A stretch of 64,000 bases of DNA from Candidatus Freyarchaeota archaeon. Its GTDB lineage: Archaea > Asgardarchaeota > Jordiarchaeia > Jordiarchaeales > Jordiarchaeaceae. Numbering within the stretch: position 1 is the first letter of the stretch; each line of letters starts with the position of its first letter. Positions 1-8,382 of the stretch are shown in pieces. The stretch is from the NCBI GenBank assembly GCA_030587365.1, contig JAUQZE010000034.1, positions 62,001 to 126,000 on the forward strand, written 5' to 3'. The translations under genes and the position numbers were made by a program. The notes under the pieces were generated by a model that was not told the DNA's origin, made no database searches, and was given only the letters and a program-made list of their open reading frames with translations.

Positions 1-1035
1 TCGGATTGGATTATCTACCTTTTTTTCCAACTTTTCGAGCCCTTCATTTATTTGTTCAAGTTTTAACACCTGACTTATTGAATGTGAAAGATTAAGCTTC
101 CTCATTTTAAGGAGTTCCAATATCCGGTCAATCTCCTCTTTGGAGCTTCCGAAAGAGCCTATGACTTGATCTTCACAGTAAACAAATATGTATGGCGATA
201 CCAGCTCTATCTTCTCCGGGCCGATCCCCACGATAACCGCTCTTCCTCCCTTTCGGATGCTCTTAACCGCTCGGTCTATGGTTACCGATGTTCCTACAAA
301 TTCTAATGCTAGATCTACTCCCTTCCCGTCTGTGATTTCACTAATTCTTTTACCCGTTTTCTCTTTAGTAGAATTTATGGTGAAGTCAGCTCCTAGTTTC
401 TTTGATCTCTCGAGAATCTCGTCAGAAACATCAATAGCAATGATTTTTGCGGCTCCAGTTAGTCTAGCTATCTGTATTCCATGCGACCCTAATCCTCCGC
501 ATCCAAAAATCGCAACGGTTTCACCCGGTCTCAAATTTCCGCGAGTAATTATCGCATGGTATGGGGTCGCAACAGCATCACCAATAATGGCGGCTTGTTC
601 TAAGGGAACTTCGTCGGGTATTTTTGTAAGACATGATGCAGGTATTTTCAAGTACTCTGCTAGACCACCATCTATGTGAAGCCCCAGTATCCGAGCATTA
701 ACGCAAAGACCTTCATGACCACTTCTACACGCATAACATGTTCCGCAGGTAATCGAGGAAATTACTATAACTTTATCCCAAACTTTCCATCCTTCCACGC
801 CAGTTCCCACTTCTGAGATAATCCCGGCTATCTCATGTCCTAGGGTGATTGGTGTTTTAGCGGTGGGAATGGTGCCATCGCGGGCGATGTGAACATCTGT
901 GCCGCAGATTCCGCAGGCTTTTACTTTTATCAGCACCTCTCCTACGCCAATTTTGGGGATTGGTAATTCTTCAATAATCAGAGGTTGGCCAGCCTTGTAA
1001 AATCTCGCAGCTCTCATAGTATTTTCCATAATCAC
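1..1035 (-). CDS. Zinc-dependent medium-chain alcohol dehydrogenase (C-terminus outside window)
   Basis: An oxidoreductase of the medium-chain dehydrogenase family that oxidises an alcohol with NAD(P). The catalytic-zinc motif CGICGTD lies near residue 41, GHE follows, and a structural zinc motif with four cysteines is seen in CGTCYACRSGHEGLC. The Rossmann motif is GCGGLG. The frame is open to base 1, so the C-terminus is missing. A GGAG sits 5 nt before a GTG at 1035, with ATGs at 1029 and 1017 as alternatives. It starts 15 nt after the amidohydrolase at 1051-1890 ends, so the two are probably one transcript. Threonine dehydrogenase, sorbitol dehydrogenase and 6-hydroxycyclohexene-carboxyl-CoA dehydrogenase share this fold. 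The nearby CoA-ligase and crotonase genes make a CoA-linked alcohol plausible, but the substrate is inference. Confidence 0.85.
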   Translation of the reverse strand, partial: MIMENTMRAARFYKAGQPLIIEELPIPKIGVGEVLIKVKACGICGTDVHIARDGTIPTAKTPITLGHEIAGIISEVGTGVEGWKVWDKVIVISSITCGTCYACRSGHEGLCVNARILGLHIDGGLAEYLKIPASCLTKIPDEVPLEQAAIIGDAVATPYHAIITRGNLRPGETVAIFGCGGLGSHGIQIARLTGAAKIIAIDVSDEILERSKKLGADFTINSTKEKTGKRISEITDGKGVDLALEFVGTSVTIDRAVKSIRKGGRAVIVGIGPEKIELVSPYIFVYCEDQVIGSFGSSKEEIDRILELLKMRKLNLSHSISQVLKLEQINEGLEKLEKKVDNPIR

Positions 1036-1050
1036 GAGAACTCCTTCTTT

Positions 1051-1890
1051 TCATTTAAGCTTGAATACTTTGATTGCGTTATCTCTTAGAAGTTTTCTTT
1101 TAGCTTCTTGGCTTAAACCCATTTGCTCAATTTCGTCAAGGCACCTCTTAAAATCCAGAAGAGGATAATCGGTTCCCCAAAGGGCCTTGTCCTGCCCCCA
1201 GGTCGCTACGAATTGTTTGAATGATCCAGGCCAGAATTTAGGTGCTCGCGCGGAGGTGTCTATGTAAACGTTTGGAAATTTCCATGCAAAAATCATCATT
1301 TCCTCATGCCAGGGCTGTCCGAGATGCCCACCAATTATTCTCAGCTCGGGGAAGAACAATGCAACCTCATCAAGGTATATAGGGCGGGCGCACTCCGAGG
1401 GTAAAAGTGGTCCGGTGTGACCTATTTGGATAGTAACTGGTATATCAAGCTCAATACACTTCGCATAGATGGGATAGTAGTATTTATGATTTGGGGGGAG
1501 GCCTACAATGCCATCCGCGTATTGATAGGGCTCCAATTTTATGGCTTTCATATGTAGGTCGTTTACTATTCTTTCCACTTCCCTAACGGCTTTCATACCA
1601 TCGCGTGGATCAACCGTACCGCAGCCTATGAACCGGTCTGGAAATTGGTCGCAAATTTTTGCGGTTTCATCGTTGTTTATTCCGACTCCCTTGTATTGAA
1701 ACGCTGAGGCAATCAACTTATCCACTCCAGCCTCGTCCATCTCTTGGATTATTGTTTCGGGGTCGACGCCTTCCAGAATTTTATGGGAAGCCTTGTATCT
1801 ATCAAAAATATGTGTAAACTCGGGCGGCCAGGTACCTTTTATTTTACCAACACCCGCCCAAACATCTATTGCCCCTATTCTTGAACCCAA
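1051..1890 (-). CDS. Amidohydrolase-2 family TIM-barrel protein (paralog 1)
   Basis: A 279-residue protein of the Amidohydro_2 family (relatives include ACMSD-type decarboxylases and hydratases). The barrel motifs QIGHTG, GGHLGQPW and the C-terminal GTDYP are present and supply metal-ligand His and Asp residues. The usual HxH after strand 1 is absent: the corresponding place reads IDVWAG. This suggests altered metal binding and an atypical reaction. It is a close paralog of the gene at 4335-5174. The two share a 68-bp identical DNA tract. It precedes the alcohol dehydrogenase on the same strand. The substrate is unknown; the setting suggests an aromatic or acyl-CoA derived compound. Confidence 0.8.
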   Translation of the reverse strand: MGSRIGAIDVWAGVGKIKGTWPPEFTHIFDRYKASHKILEGVDPETIIQEMDEAGVDKLIASAFQYKGVGINNDETAKICDQFPDRFIGCGTVDPRDGMKAVREVERIVNDLHMKAIKLEPYQYADGIVGLPPNHKYYYPIYAKCIELDIPVTIQIGHTGPLLPSECARPIYLDEVALFFPELRIIGGHLGQPWHEEMMIFAWKFPNVYIDTSARAPKFWPGSFKQFVATWGQDKALWGTDYPLLDFKRCLDEIEQMGLSQEAKRKLLRDNAIKVFKLK

Positions 1891-1950
1891 AATTTACCAC
1901 CTATTTTCACGTTTTTAATTTGTTTCACATTTTAAAACTAGTAACTAGTA

Positions 1951-2414
1951 TATAGCTTTGGTTTTGGGACAAAATTAGTTTCACTCTTTATTAAGGAAAC
2001 CATACGCCGCCGGGGGTTTAAACAACATCCCTCTTATAGGAATTACTTGGCATCACTTCTCCCTTATAAGTTCTACCCACTATCCTATTTCTGGGTTCTT
2101 TTTTACTCTACCTTGCACATGGATGGATGGCCACGCCGGGCATCAACCCTTGAAGGGAAAAGAAGCAGCAGCTCATTAACTTTTCCTGAAAGGGTACCGT
2201 CCCCTCTCTCTGTGGTACTTTTAAAAGAATGATTTATACTGATAAGGCTTAAAAAAGGGTTCTTATAGTAGTAGTCACGGAAGGCATTCCCGGAAGCATT
2301 CGCGGACGGGATAGAGGGTGCCGGGCTTCACCCAGCTAGAATGGGTTTAAACGCGTTCTAGCGAAGGGCCTTTGAAAGAAAGAGCAAACAATTTGTCCCA
2401 AAGCCTATAGCTTT
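1951..2414. mobile_element. Short internally deleted transposon with 9-bp target duplication
   Basis: The element proper is 1960-2405 (446 bp). It is flanked by the 9-bp direct repeat TATAGCTTT at 1951-1959 and 2406-2414. Its ends are inverted: GGTTTTGGGACAAAATTAGT on the left and the complement of GGCTTTGGGACAAATTGT on the right. Both match the ends of the tnpB element at 32349-33949. The left part resembles that element only loosely. From about 2278 to 2405 it is nearly the same as the last ~120 bp of the tnpB element, including the GCTAGAA...TTCTAGC hairpin. The tnpB body is missing, joined at the shared CATTCCCGGAAGC. It is a MITE-like derivative. The 61-codon open frame at 2047-2232 lies inside it and is not considered a gene. 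Confidence 0.82.
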
Positions 2415-2525
2415 AATTGTTTCGAAAAGATTTCGTCTTCTTCATTTCCCGGCAACTGCGGTTTTTCATATAGTAACTCTGTTTCTAACGGTTGCCTCTG
2501 AAGTTTTTCTGTAATTATTTCAAAA

Positions 2526-2535
2526 GATATAAATA
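2526..2535 (+). promoter_or_regulatory. TATA box for the acyl-CoA ligase
   Basis: The sequence GATATAAATA, preceded by a purine-rich stretch (TTTCAAAA), lies about 50 bp upstream of the ATG at 2581. This is the expected form of an archaeal promoter with a short leader containing the GGGTGATGAG ribosome binding site. It lies outside the transposon relic, which ends at 2405 with its duplication ending at 2414. Confidence 0.5.
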
Positions 2536-2580
2536 GTGAGAGTTTAAGTTATTTTAGCTCTTATGAAAGGGTGATGAGAA

Positions 2581-4242
2581 ATGAGAGGTAATTTAACCTA
2601 TGAAGATAAACCATGGCTGAGAAACTACGATCCTGGTGTACCTGAACACGCAGAATATCCAGAAATACCTGACTTTAAGCTTTTAGAACAATGGGCCAAA
2701 GACCCTGTAGATGCTACGATGCTTCTCTATCAGGAAAGAAAATTCAAGTACAGGGATATTAAAGAGCTGAGTGATAGGTTCGCTGCAGCTTTAGCGGAGC
2801 TTGGGGTGAAAAAGGGTGATTTTGTTGGAATACATCTCATAAATCTTCCACAATGGTTCATCAGTTACTATGGCATCCAAAAAGCAGGAGGAATCCCGGC
2901 GGTAATTAGCCCATTATACACTGGAGAGGAACTAAAGAGACAAATAAATAGTTGTAAGGTAGAAACGATAATCACCTTCGACTTTTTCTACCCAGTGGTA
3001 AAAGAAGTGATAGACAAAACCACGATCAAAAAAGTCATTATGACCAACACCACTGAATACGGTGATAATCCTCAACCCATACAGGTTCCCAAATCCGAAG
3101 CACTTTACTTTAAGGAATTAGTAGAAACACACCCGCCCAAACCGCCTAAAATCAAAATAAACGTGAGAGAAGATCCTGCTGCGCTCTACTTCACCGGAGG
3201 TACAACGGGAGTCCCGAAAGGTGCGATGCTCACACACTACAATGTTGTTTCAAACACAATTCAACACCAGTTCTGGGCTCAGGGTTACTGGGAAAAAGGT
3301 AAGACGGTGCTCCAGACAATGTATCCTCCATTCCACGCCGGAGGGAATGGCGCATTCCACCTTGTATTCAGTAATCTGGCAGCGTATGTTTGCTTACCTA
3401 ATCCCAGAGATTATGAAGCCATGTTAAGGAATTTTGGAAAGTACAAGGTCAACATGTTCGCGGGAGTTCCAGCTATATTCACTGGTTTGTTGAATCATCC
3501 AAAATTTAAAGAAGCAGATTTCAGTTCACTCAAAATCTGTATTTCCGGTTCTGTAGCGCTTCCCCCTGAACTGATAAAAGAGTGGGAGAGTAAGACTGGC
3601 TCCAAACTTGTCGAGGTTTATGGGATTACCGAGGCTTCTCCCATTGGTTTGTGTAATCCTTGGAAAGGTAAGCAGAAAGTGGGAAGCATTGGTCTACCCT
3701 TAACGGATACTGAGGCTAAAGTCGTTGACATAGTTGAGGGAGTGAATGAAGTGCCTGTGGGTGAGCCTGGTGAACTCATAATTCGAGGACCGCAAGTTTT
3801 TAAGGGTTACTTAAACATGCCAGAGGAAACCGCAGACACAATAAGGGACGGATGGCTCTACACCGGGGATATCGTAAAAATGGATAAAGAGGGTTACTTC
3901 TATATCGTTGACCGCAAAAAAGATATGATTAACGTGTCTGGTTTCCACGTTGGCGGGAGAGAGGTCGATGATGTCCTTTACGAAATTCCCTCTGTTATGC
4001 TAGCCGCAGCAGTAGGTGTACCGGATCCAAAAAAGCCAGGAAGCGAAATAGTCAAAGCATACATCGTTCTGAAGCCCGAATTCGAGGGAAAGGTTAAGGA
4101 AAAGGAAATAATCGATTACTGTAAGCAAAAGCTCGCATCTTACAAGGTACCAAAGCTGGTGGAATTTAGAAAGGAGCTCCCGATGAGTTCCATTGGTAAA
4201 CCTTTGAAAAGAGTTCTGAGAGAAGAAGCGAAAAAAGGCTAA
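2581..4242 (+). CDS. AMP-forming acyl-CoA synthetase
   Basis: A 553-residue ANL-superfamily ligase that activates a carboxylic acid to its acyl-AMP and then acyl-CoA. The P-loop signature YFTGGTTGVPKGA, the A5 motif YGITEASP, the A7 motif GWLYTGD, the hinge DRKKDMINVSG and the C-terminal catalytic Lys region GKPLKR are all present and in order. Length is normal for 4-coumarate or medium/long-chain acid ligases. The ATG at 2581 follows GGGTGATGAG. It sits between two convergent amidohydrolase genes and upstream of crotonase genes, so it likely supplies CoA thioesters to that set. The acid it uses cannot be read from the sequence. Confidence 0.93.
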   Translation: MRGNLTYEDKPWLRNYDPGVPEHAEYPEIPDFKLLEQWAKDPVDATMLLYQERKFKYRDIKELSDRFAAALAELGVKKGDFVGIHLINLPQWFISYYGIQKAGGIPAVISPLYTGEELKRQINSCKVETIITFDFFYPVVKEVIDKTTIKKVIMTNTTEYGDNPQPIQVPKSEALYFKELVETHPPKPPKIKINVREDPAALYFTGGTTGVPKGAMLTHYNVVSNTIQHQFWAQGYWEKGKTVLQTMYPPFHAGGNGAFHLVFSNLAAYVCLPNPRDYEAMLRNFGKYKVNMFAGVPAIFTGLLNHPKFKEADFSSLKICISGSVALPPELIKEWESKTGSKLVEVYGITEASPIGLCNPWKGKQKVGSIGLPLTDTEAKVVDIVEGVNEVPVGEPGELIIRGPQVFKGYLNMPEETADTIRDGWLYTGDIVKMDKEGYFYIVDRKKDMINVSGFHVGGREVDDVLYEIPSVMLAAAVGVPDPKKPGSEIVKAYIVLKPEFEGKVKEKEIIDYCKQKLASYKVPKLVEFRKELPMSSIGKPLKRVLREEAKKG

Positions 4243-4334
4243 AACCTCCCGAGTTAATTTTTTCTTCTCCATTTTTTTACTATGAGAGAAGTTTTGATTC
4301 AAAAAAGTATCAATGCAGACTAGATTTTTCGTTT

Positions 4335-5174
4335 CTAGAGTTTGAAGACTTTAACTGCATTATCTCTCAGTACTTTTCTCTTAGCCTGTTCGCTTAACCC
4401 TAGTGCTTCAACTTCATCAATACACCTCTTAAACGTTAAAAGTGGATAGTCTGTTCCCCAAAGAACCTTGTCCTGCCCCCAAGTTGCAGCGTACATCTTA
4501 AATGAGTCCGGCCAGAACTTCGGAGCCCTTGCAGAGGTATCTACATACAAGTTCGGAAACTTCCATGCGAGAATCATCATTTCCTCGTGCCAAGGTTGTC
4601 CAAGATGCCCGCCAATTATTCTCAGCTCGGGGAAGAACAATGCAACCTCATCAAGGTATATAGGGCGGGCGCACTCCGATGGTAGAAGTGGACCCGTGTG
4701 ACCTATCTGAATGGTGACTGGTATGTCAAGCTCAATGCATTTTGCGTAAATGGGATAGTAATATTTATGGTTTGGAGGCAAGCCTACAATCTCGTCACCA
4801 TAGGCGTAGGGTTCGAGTTTGATAGCTTTCATATGTAGATCGTCCACTATTCTTTCAACTTCCCTAACAGCTTTCATACCCTCACGTGGGTCAATGGTTC
4901 CGCATCCGACGCATCTGTCTGGAAACTGGTCGCAGACTTTCGCTATATAATCATTATCCACCCTCATTTCTTTATAGACAAATGCGGATAGAATTACTTT
5001 GTCAACTCCAGCTTCATCCATTTCCTGAATCATTTCTTCTGGTGCGAATCCTTTGTACATTTTTTCTGGTGTTTTATACCTATTGAATATATGCTGAAAT
5101 TGAGGAGGCCAATTTTTCGTTTGTTCAGGAGGTAAAACTCCAGCCCAGCAGTCTATAGCTCCTATTTTACCCAT
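4335..5174 (-). CDS. Amidohydrolase-2 family TIM-barrel protein (paralog 2)
   Basis: A 279-residue paralog of the gene at 1051-1890, same length and motif order: IDCWAG near the N-terminus instead of IDxHxH, then QIGHTG, GGHLGQPW and GTDYP. The two proteins are near-identical in the central barrel and diverge mainly in residues 10-100. A GGTGAGAG ribosome binding site precedes the ATG. It ends about 90 bp after the convergent acyl-CoA ligase. Its own promoter is probably at 5225-5245, where the minus strand reads AAAGTTATATATTTG. Both copies keep the same unusual loss of the first two histidines, so the change predates their duplication. Confidence 0.8.
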   Translation of the reverse strand: MGKIGAIDCWAGVLPPEQTKNWPPQFQHIFNRYKTPEKMYKGFAPEEMIQEMDEAGVDKVILSAFVYKEMRVDNDYIAKVCDQFPDRCVGCGTIDPREGMKAVREVERIVDDLHMKAIKLEPYAYGDEIVGLPPNHKYYYPIYAKCIELDIPVTIQIGHTGPLLPSECARPIYLDEVALFFPELRIIGGHLGQPWHEEMMILAWKFPNLYVDTSARAPKFWPDSFKMYAATWGQDKVLWGTDYPLLTFKRCIDEVEALGLSEQAKRKVLRDNAVKVFKL

Positions 5175-5524
5175 AATCTCTCACCACTCTTCAAATCCAG
5201 TGTCTGCTAATGAGCGAGGGTCAAATATATAACTTTTATCAGTTACGATCCTCCTCTCCAACCACCCTGTATCCAAGCTAACTGCCATTGTGAATAAAGT
5301 TTTAAATAAATGAAAGCTGCCCTAAAAACCCACTTTTGAAAGCTCAGCGATTGAACCAAAAAATAAGCTATCTAACATGAAACTAAAAACGGGTAAATCT
5401 TTTACCAAGAAACTGAAATGACTTCTAAAAATTATGAAAAAATATCCGTCAATGATGGTTTTCTTTGGACAAACTTAATATTAGCAGACAAATAAGAAGT
5501 TCAAAAAATCCGGAGGGAAAAATA
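5175..5524. promoter_or_regulatory. Divergent intergenic region
   Basis: No gene is seen. It carries a TATA-like element on the minus strand (5225-5245) for the amidohydrolase. On the plus strand an AT-rich GTTTTAAATAAAT near 5300 could serve the crotonase gene. The last 20 bases contain that gene's ribosome binding site GGAGGG. Confidence 0.4.
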
Positions 5525-6214
5525 ATGTCGGAAAAATTGGTAGTTGTGAAAAAGGAAGGGAACACAGCCATAGTGACTCTAAACCGAGAAAATAAAAGAA
5601 ACGCCCTCTCGGTAGAACTTAGAAAACAATTAACAGAAACACTCGCCAAGTTAGCAAAGGACAATGAAATAAAAGTGGTTATACTAACCGGAAAAGGACC
5701 GGTTTTCTCTGCTGGTTTTGACACATCCGAATTTATGAGCCTAACACCAGAGAATATGCAAGCTTTCTTCGAGGCATCATGGCAATACCACATAGACGTG
5801 ATGACTTTCCCAAAACCATTAATAGCAGCACTTAACGGTCCTGCACTGGCGGGAGGATTAGACCTAGCCCTAATGTGCGACTTTAGAATCGCATCCCAGA
5901 CCGCGTTCTTCCAACACCCCGAAATAAAATTTGGCGCCACACCACTCTACACTCTCCTAAGACCAGTCGTGGGCGAAGGCTTAGCCAGAGACCTATCATT
6001 CACCGGAAGAAGAATCGATGCAAACGAAGCTCTACGAATTGGACTCGTCAACAAAGTGGTTCCACCGGACAAAGTTCTCGAAGAAGCTAAAGTCTACGCA
6101 GCGCAAATCTGTGAATCAAAACTGGAAACACTAATGGCAGTAAAGAAAATGTGTATCGAAGCCACAAACATGAAAGAATTCTCAAAAATTTCCAAAGCAG
6201 CACTAGGCGGCTAA
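5525..6214 (+). CDS. Enoyl-CoA hydratase/isomerase family protein
   Basis: A crotonase-fold protein acting on CoA thioesters in the cytoplasm. The two oxyanion-hole segments are clear: FSAGFD (about residue 60) and GPALAGGLDL (about residue 100). PEIKFGATP occupies the position that carries one of the acid/base residues in hydratases. The ATG at 5525 is chosen because GGAGGG lies just upstream; an earlier in-frame ATG at 5465 has no such site. With 229 residues it is somewhat short of the usual ~255 at the C-terminal trimerisation helices. Third codon positions are mostly A or C. The exact reaction is not determinable; beta-oxidation or ring-derived acyl-CoA processing fits the neighbours. 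Confidence 0.85.
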   Translation: MSEKLVVVKKEGNTAIVTLNRENKRNALSVELRKQLTETLAKLAKDNEIKVVILTGKGPVFSAGFDTSEFMSLTPENMQAFFEASWQYHIDVMTFPKPLIAALNGPALAGGLDLALMCDFRIASQTAFFQHPEIKFGATPLYTLLRPVVGEGLARDLSFTGRRIDANEALRIGLVNKVVPPDKVLEEAKVYAAQICESKLETLMAVKKMCIEATNMKEFSKISKAALGG

Positions 6215-6393
6215 AAGTCAAGAATTACAACATATTTCCACTTTGTATCCCGCTAAAATCAGACTTCATTTTAAACTAGGTAACTCGGTCGACAAATTTT
6301 AAAAAGTGTCCGAATCGAAACTAGTGAGGCAAAACATTTATACAAACACAGCACAACCAATGAGACACTTATCCATCCTCAAGGAGGAAGAAA

Positions 6394-7440
6394 ATGATAA
6401 AAACAAAACTTACCGAAATGCTCGGAATAAAGCACCCTATAATCCAAGCAGGAATGGGTCCCTACAATACAACCAAGCTTTGCGCCGCTGTTTCAAATGC
6501 CGGTGGACTTGGAATCATCTCCTCAATTGGAATGGGAGTCGTCGCCCTCGGCTTCAAACCCCTTTTCGGCTTCGAAAACCTTTCCCCCAGAGAGCAGATG
6601 CTCTCATCGATACAAACAATTAAAAAGCTGACCGAGAATTCCCAAGGCATTTTTGGCATAAACGTACCTGTTGCCGTCGAATTTCAACCAGTTGCCGGCG
6701 AACTGATCAACGCAGCTCTAGAGGCTAGGGAAACGGATTCCGAGGTTGCTAAAAGACTAAAAGTTATTATCACCTCTGCGGGCAACCCCGAGCCCTATTT
6801 AGAGAGCATAAAGGAATCAGGCGCATTCCACTTCCATGTCGTACCATCCCCCTATCACGCTCGAAAGGTTGAAAGAATGGGAACAGACCTCGTCATTGCA
6901 TCCGGCCACGAGGGAGGCGGGCACGTAGCCTTTGATCCCGTCCATACTATGGTGTTATTGCCCGAGGTTGTTCGTTCCGTGAAACTCCCCGTTGTCGGTG
7001 CTGGTGGCTTTTGTGATGGCACCACCTTGGCTGCGGCGCTGGCTCTTGGCGCGGTGGGAATACAGATGGGAACACGGTTTATTGCGACTCAGGAGAGTGA
7101 ATTTTTGCCGAGTTACAAGAATTTTGTTAGAGACATTAAGGATACACGGGATACCGTAGTTACCAAGGGGTTGTTCGGAAATCTTAGGTATCTTAAGAAC
7201 CCGGCGGTTTTGAAGATGCAGGAGTTGGCTCGATCAGGTGCCCCGGAAGAAGAGCAGTTTAGGTTTGAGATCAAATCTATGGAGGCTATAGAGACTGGTG
7301 ATGTTGAAAATTCCGCGATGCCCGGTGGAGAGGTTGCAGGTAGGATAAATGAGATTCCCACAGTTAAAGAATTAATTGAGAGAATCGTCAAAGAAGCGGA
7401 AGAAATTATAAGAGTCAAATTACCAAAATTGGTTGTTTAA
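6394..7440 (+). CDS. Nitronate monooxygenase / FabK-like FMN enzyme (paralog 1)
   Basis: A 348-residue TIM-barrel flavoprotein of the 2-nitropropane dioxygenase family. It has the N-terminal HPIIQAGMGP, the HEGGGH segment containing the catalytic His of the family, and the FMN-phosphate region GAGGFCDG followed by ALGAVGIQMGTRF. AAGGAGGAAG precedes the ATG. The family includes nitronate oxidases and enoyl-ACP reductases (FabK). Placement between two crotonase genes favours an enoyl-thioester reductase role, which is inference. A paralog lies at 23628-24647. Odd feature: codons before about 6960 end almost always in A/C and those after it in G/T. Confidence 0.85.
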   Translation: MIKTKLTEMLGIKHPIIQAGMGPYNTTKLCAAVSNAGGLGIISSIGMGVVALGFKPLFGFENLSPREQMLSSIQTIKKLTENSQGIFGINVPVAVEFQPVAGELINAALEARETDSEVAKRLKVIITSAGNPEPYLESIKESGAFHFHVVPSPYHARKVERMGTDLVIASGHEGGGHVAFDPVHTMVLLPEVVRSVKLPVVGAGGFCDGTTLAAALALGAVGIQMGTRFIATQESEFLPSYKNFVRDIKDTRDTVVTKGLFGNLRYLKNPAVLKMQELARSGAPEEEQFRFEIKSMEAIETGDVENSAMPGGEVAGRINEIPTVKELIERIVKEAEEIIRVKLPKLVV

Positions 7441-7503
7441 CAAGTTCCCTATTTTTATAGAAAAACTAACTTAGTGGAGTGATTATTTGCCTTTCCAATT
7501 ATT

Positions 7504-8301
7504 ATGTATAAAAGGAGCGTGATTGACATTAGCTTGAAATACATTATTTTAGAAAAAGATGAAGGTGTCGCAACAATAAGGATGAACCGTCCGGAAAAGT
7601 TGAACGCTATGCGTATAGAAATGCAGGTAGAAATCGTGCAGACTTTAAAGGAACTTGCATCCGATAACGCTATAAAAGTGGTGGTCATTACTGGTGCGGG
7701 AAAAGCTTTCAGTTCGGGAGGAGATGTGGGAGATATGGATATGGCGCAACGCATACCTCCCTTTGAACTCAGAAGGACTTTGAATCAAAACTTGGCGGAA
7801 ATCGTTAGAGGGATTTGGGACATGGAGAAACCAGTGATAGCTGCGGTTAACGGTGTGGCTAGTGGTGGGGCTTGCAATGTGGCGCTAGCCTGTGATATTG
7901 TAATAGCTTCGGAGAATGCGCGTTTCGGGCAAATATTTTTAGCAGTAGGACTTATTCCTGATGGCGGCGGAACTTGGCTCCTTCCCAGACTTGTGGGCTT
8001 CCATAAAGCGACTGAACTCATTTTTTCCGGCAGGTTAGTAGACGCAAAAGAGGCGGAACAGTTAGGATTAGTAAACAAGGTTGTCCCAGCTGAAGAACTT
8101 GATAAAACTGTGAAGGAATACGCTAATCTACTTAAGATGTTCCCGCTGGGAGCCCTGGGAGCTACAAAGAAGGCGATACACAGGGGATTCACCATGAGCT
8201 TGGAGGAAGCATTAGACTATGAGATGACTATGCAGACCCTATGCTTCCAAACAGAGGAAAACAAGGAACGTATCAAAGCATTCCTAGCAAGGAAAAAATA
8301 A
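7504..8301 (+). CDS. Enoyl-CoA hydratase/isomerase (PaaG-like)
   Basis: A 265-residue crotonase-family enzyme. Oxyanion-hole segments are FSSGGDVGDMD and GVASGGACNVALACD. LIPDGGGTWLLPR carries Asp where many isomerases of the PaaG type have it, rather than the Glu typical of hydratases, so an isomerase role is more likely. The start is uncertain: the ATG at 7504 has no close ribosome binding site, while GGAG at 7513-7516 sits 5 nt before an in-frame ATT at 7522. It is the last gene of the cluster of acyl-CoA enzymes on this strand. Confidence 0.85.
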   Translation: MYKRSVIDISLKYIILEKDEGVATIRMNRPEKLNAMRIEMQVEIVQTLKELASDNAIKVVVITGAGKAFSSGGDVGDMDMAQRIPPFELRRTLNQNLAEIVRGIWDMEKPVIAAVNGVASGGACNVALACDIVIASENARFGQIFLAVGLIPDGGGTWLLPRLVGFHKATELIFSGRLVDAKEAEQLGLVNKVVPAEELDKTVKEYANLLKMFPLGALGATKKAIHRGFTMSLEEALDYEMTMQTLCFQTEENKERIKAFLARKK

Positions 8302-8382
8302 TAATCAAAATCAGATTATATTAGGCAATTAAAATAATATTTTTCTTAATCCATATTCAGAATATTGTCGAAGTGCAGGTTT

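Noticed and set aside
188..679. Plus-strand 163-codon frame
   Set aside because: It is the antisense of the alcohol dehydrogenase, whose motifs are clear on the minus strand.
2047..2232. 61-codon open frame on the plus strand
   Set aside because: It lies inside the short transposon relic, in the region homologous to the non-coding left part of the tnpB element.
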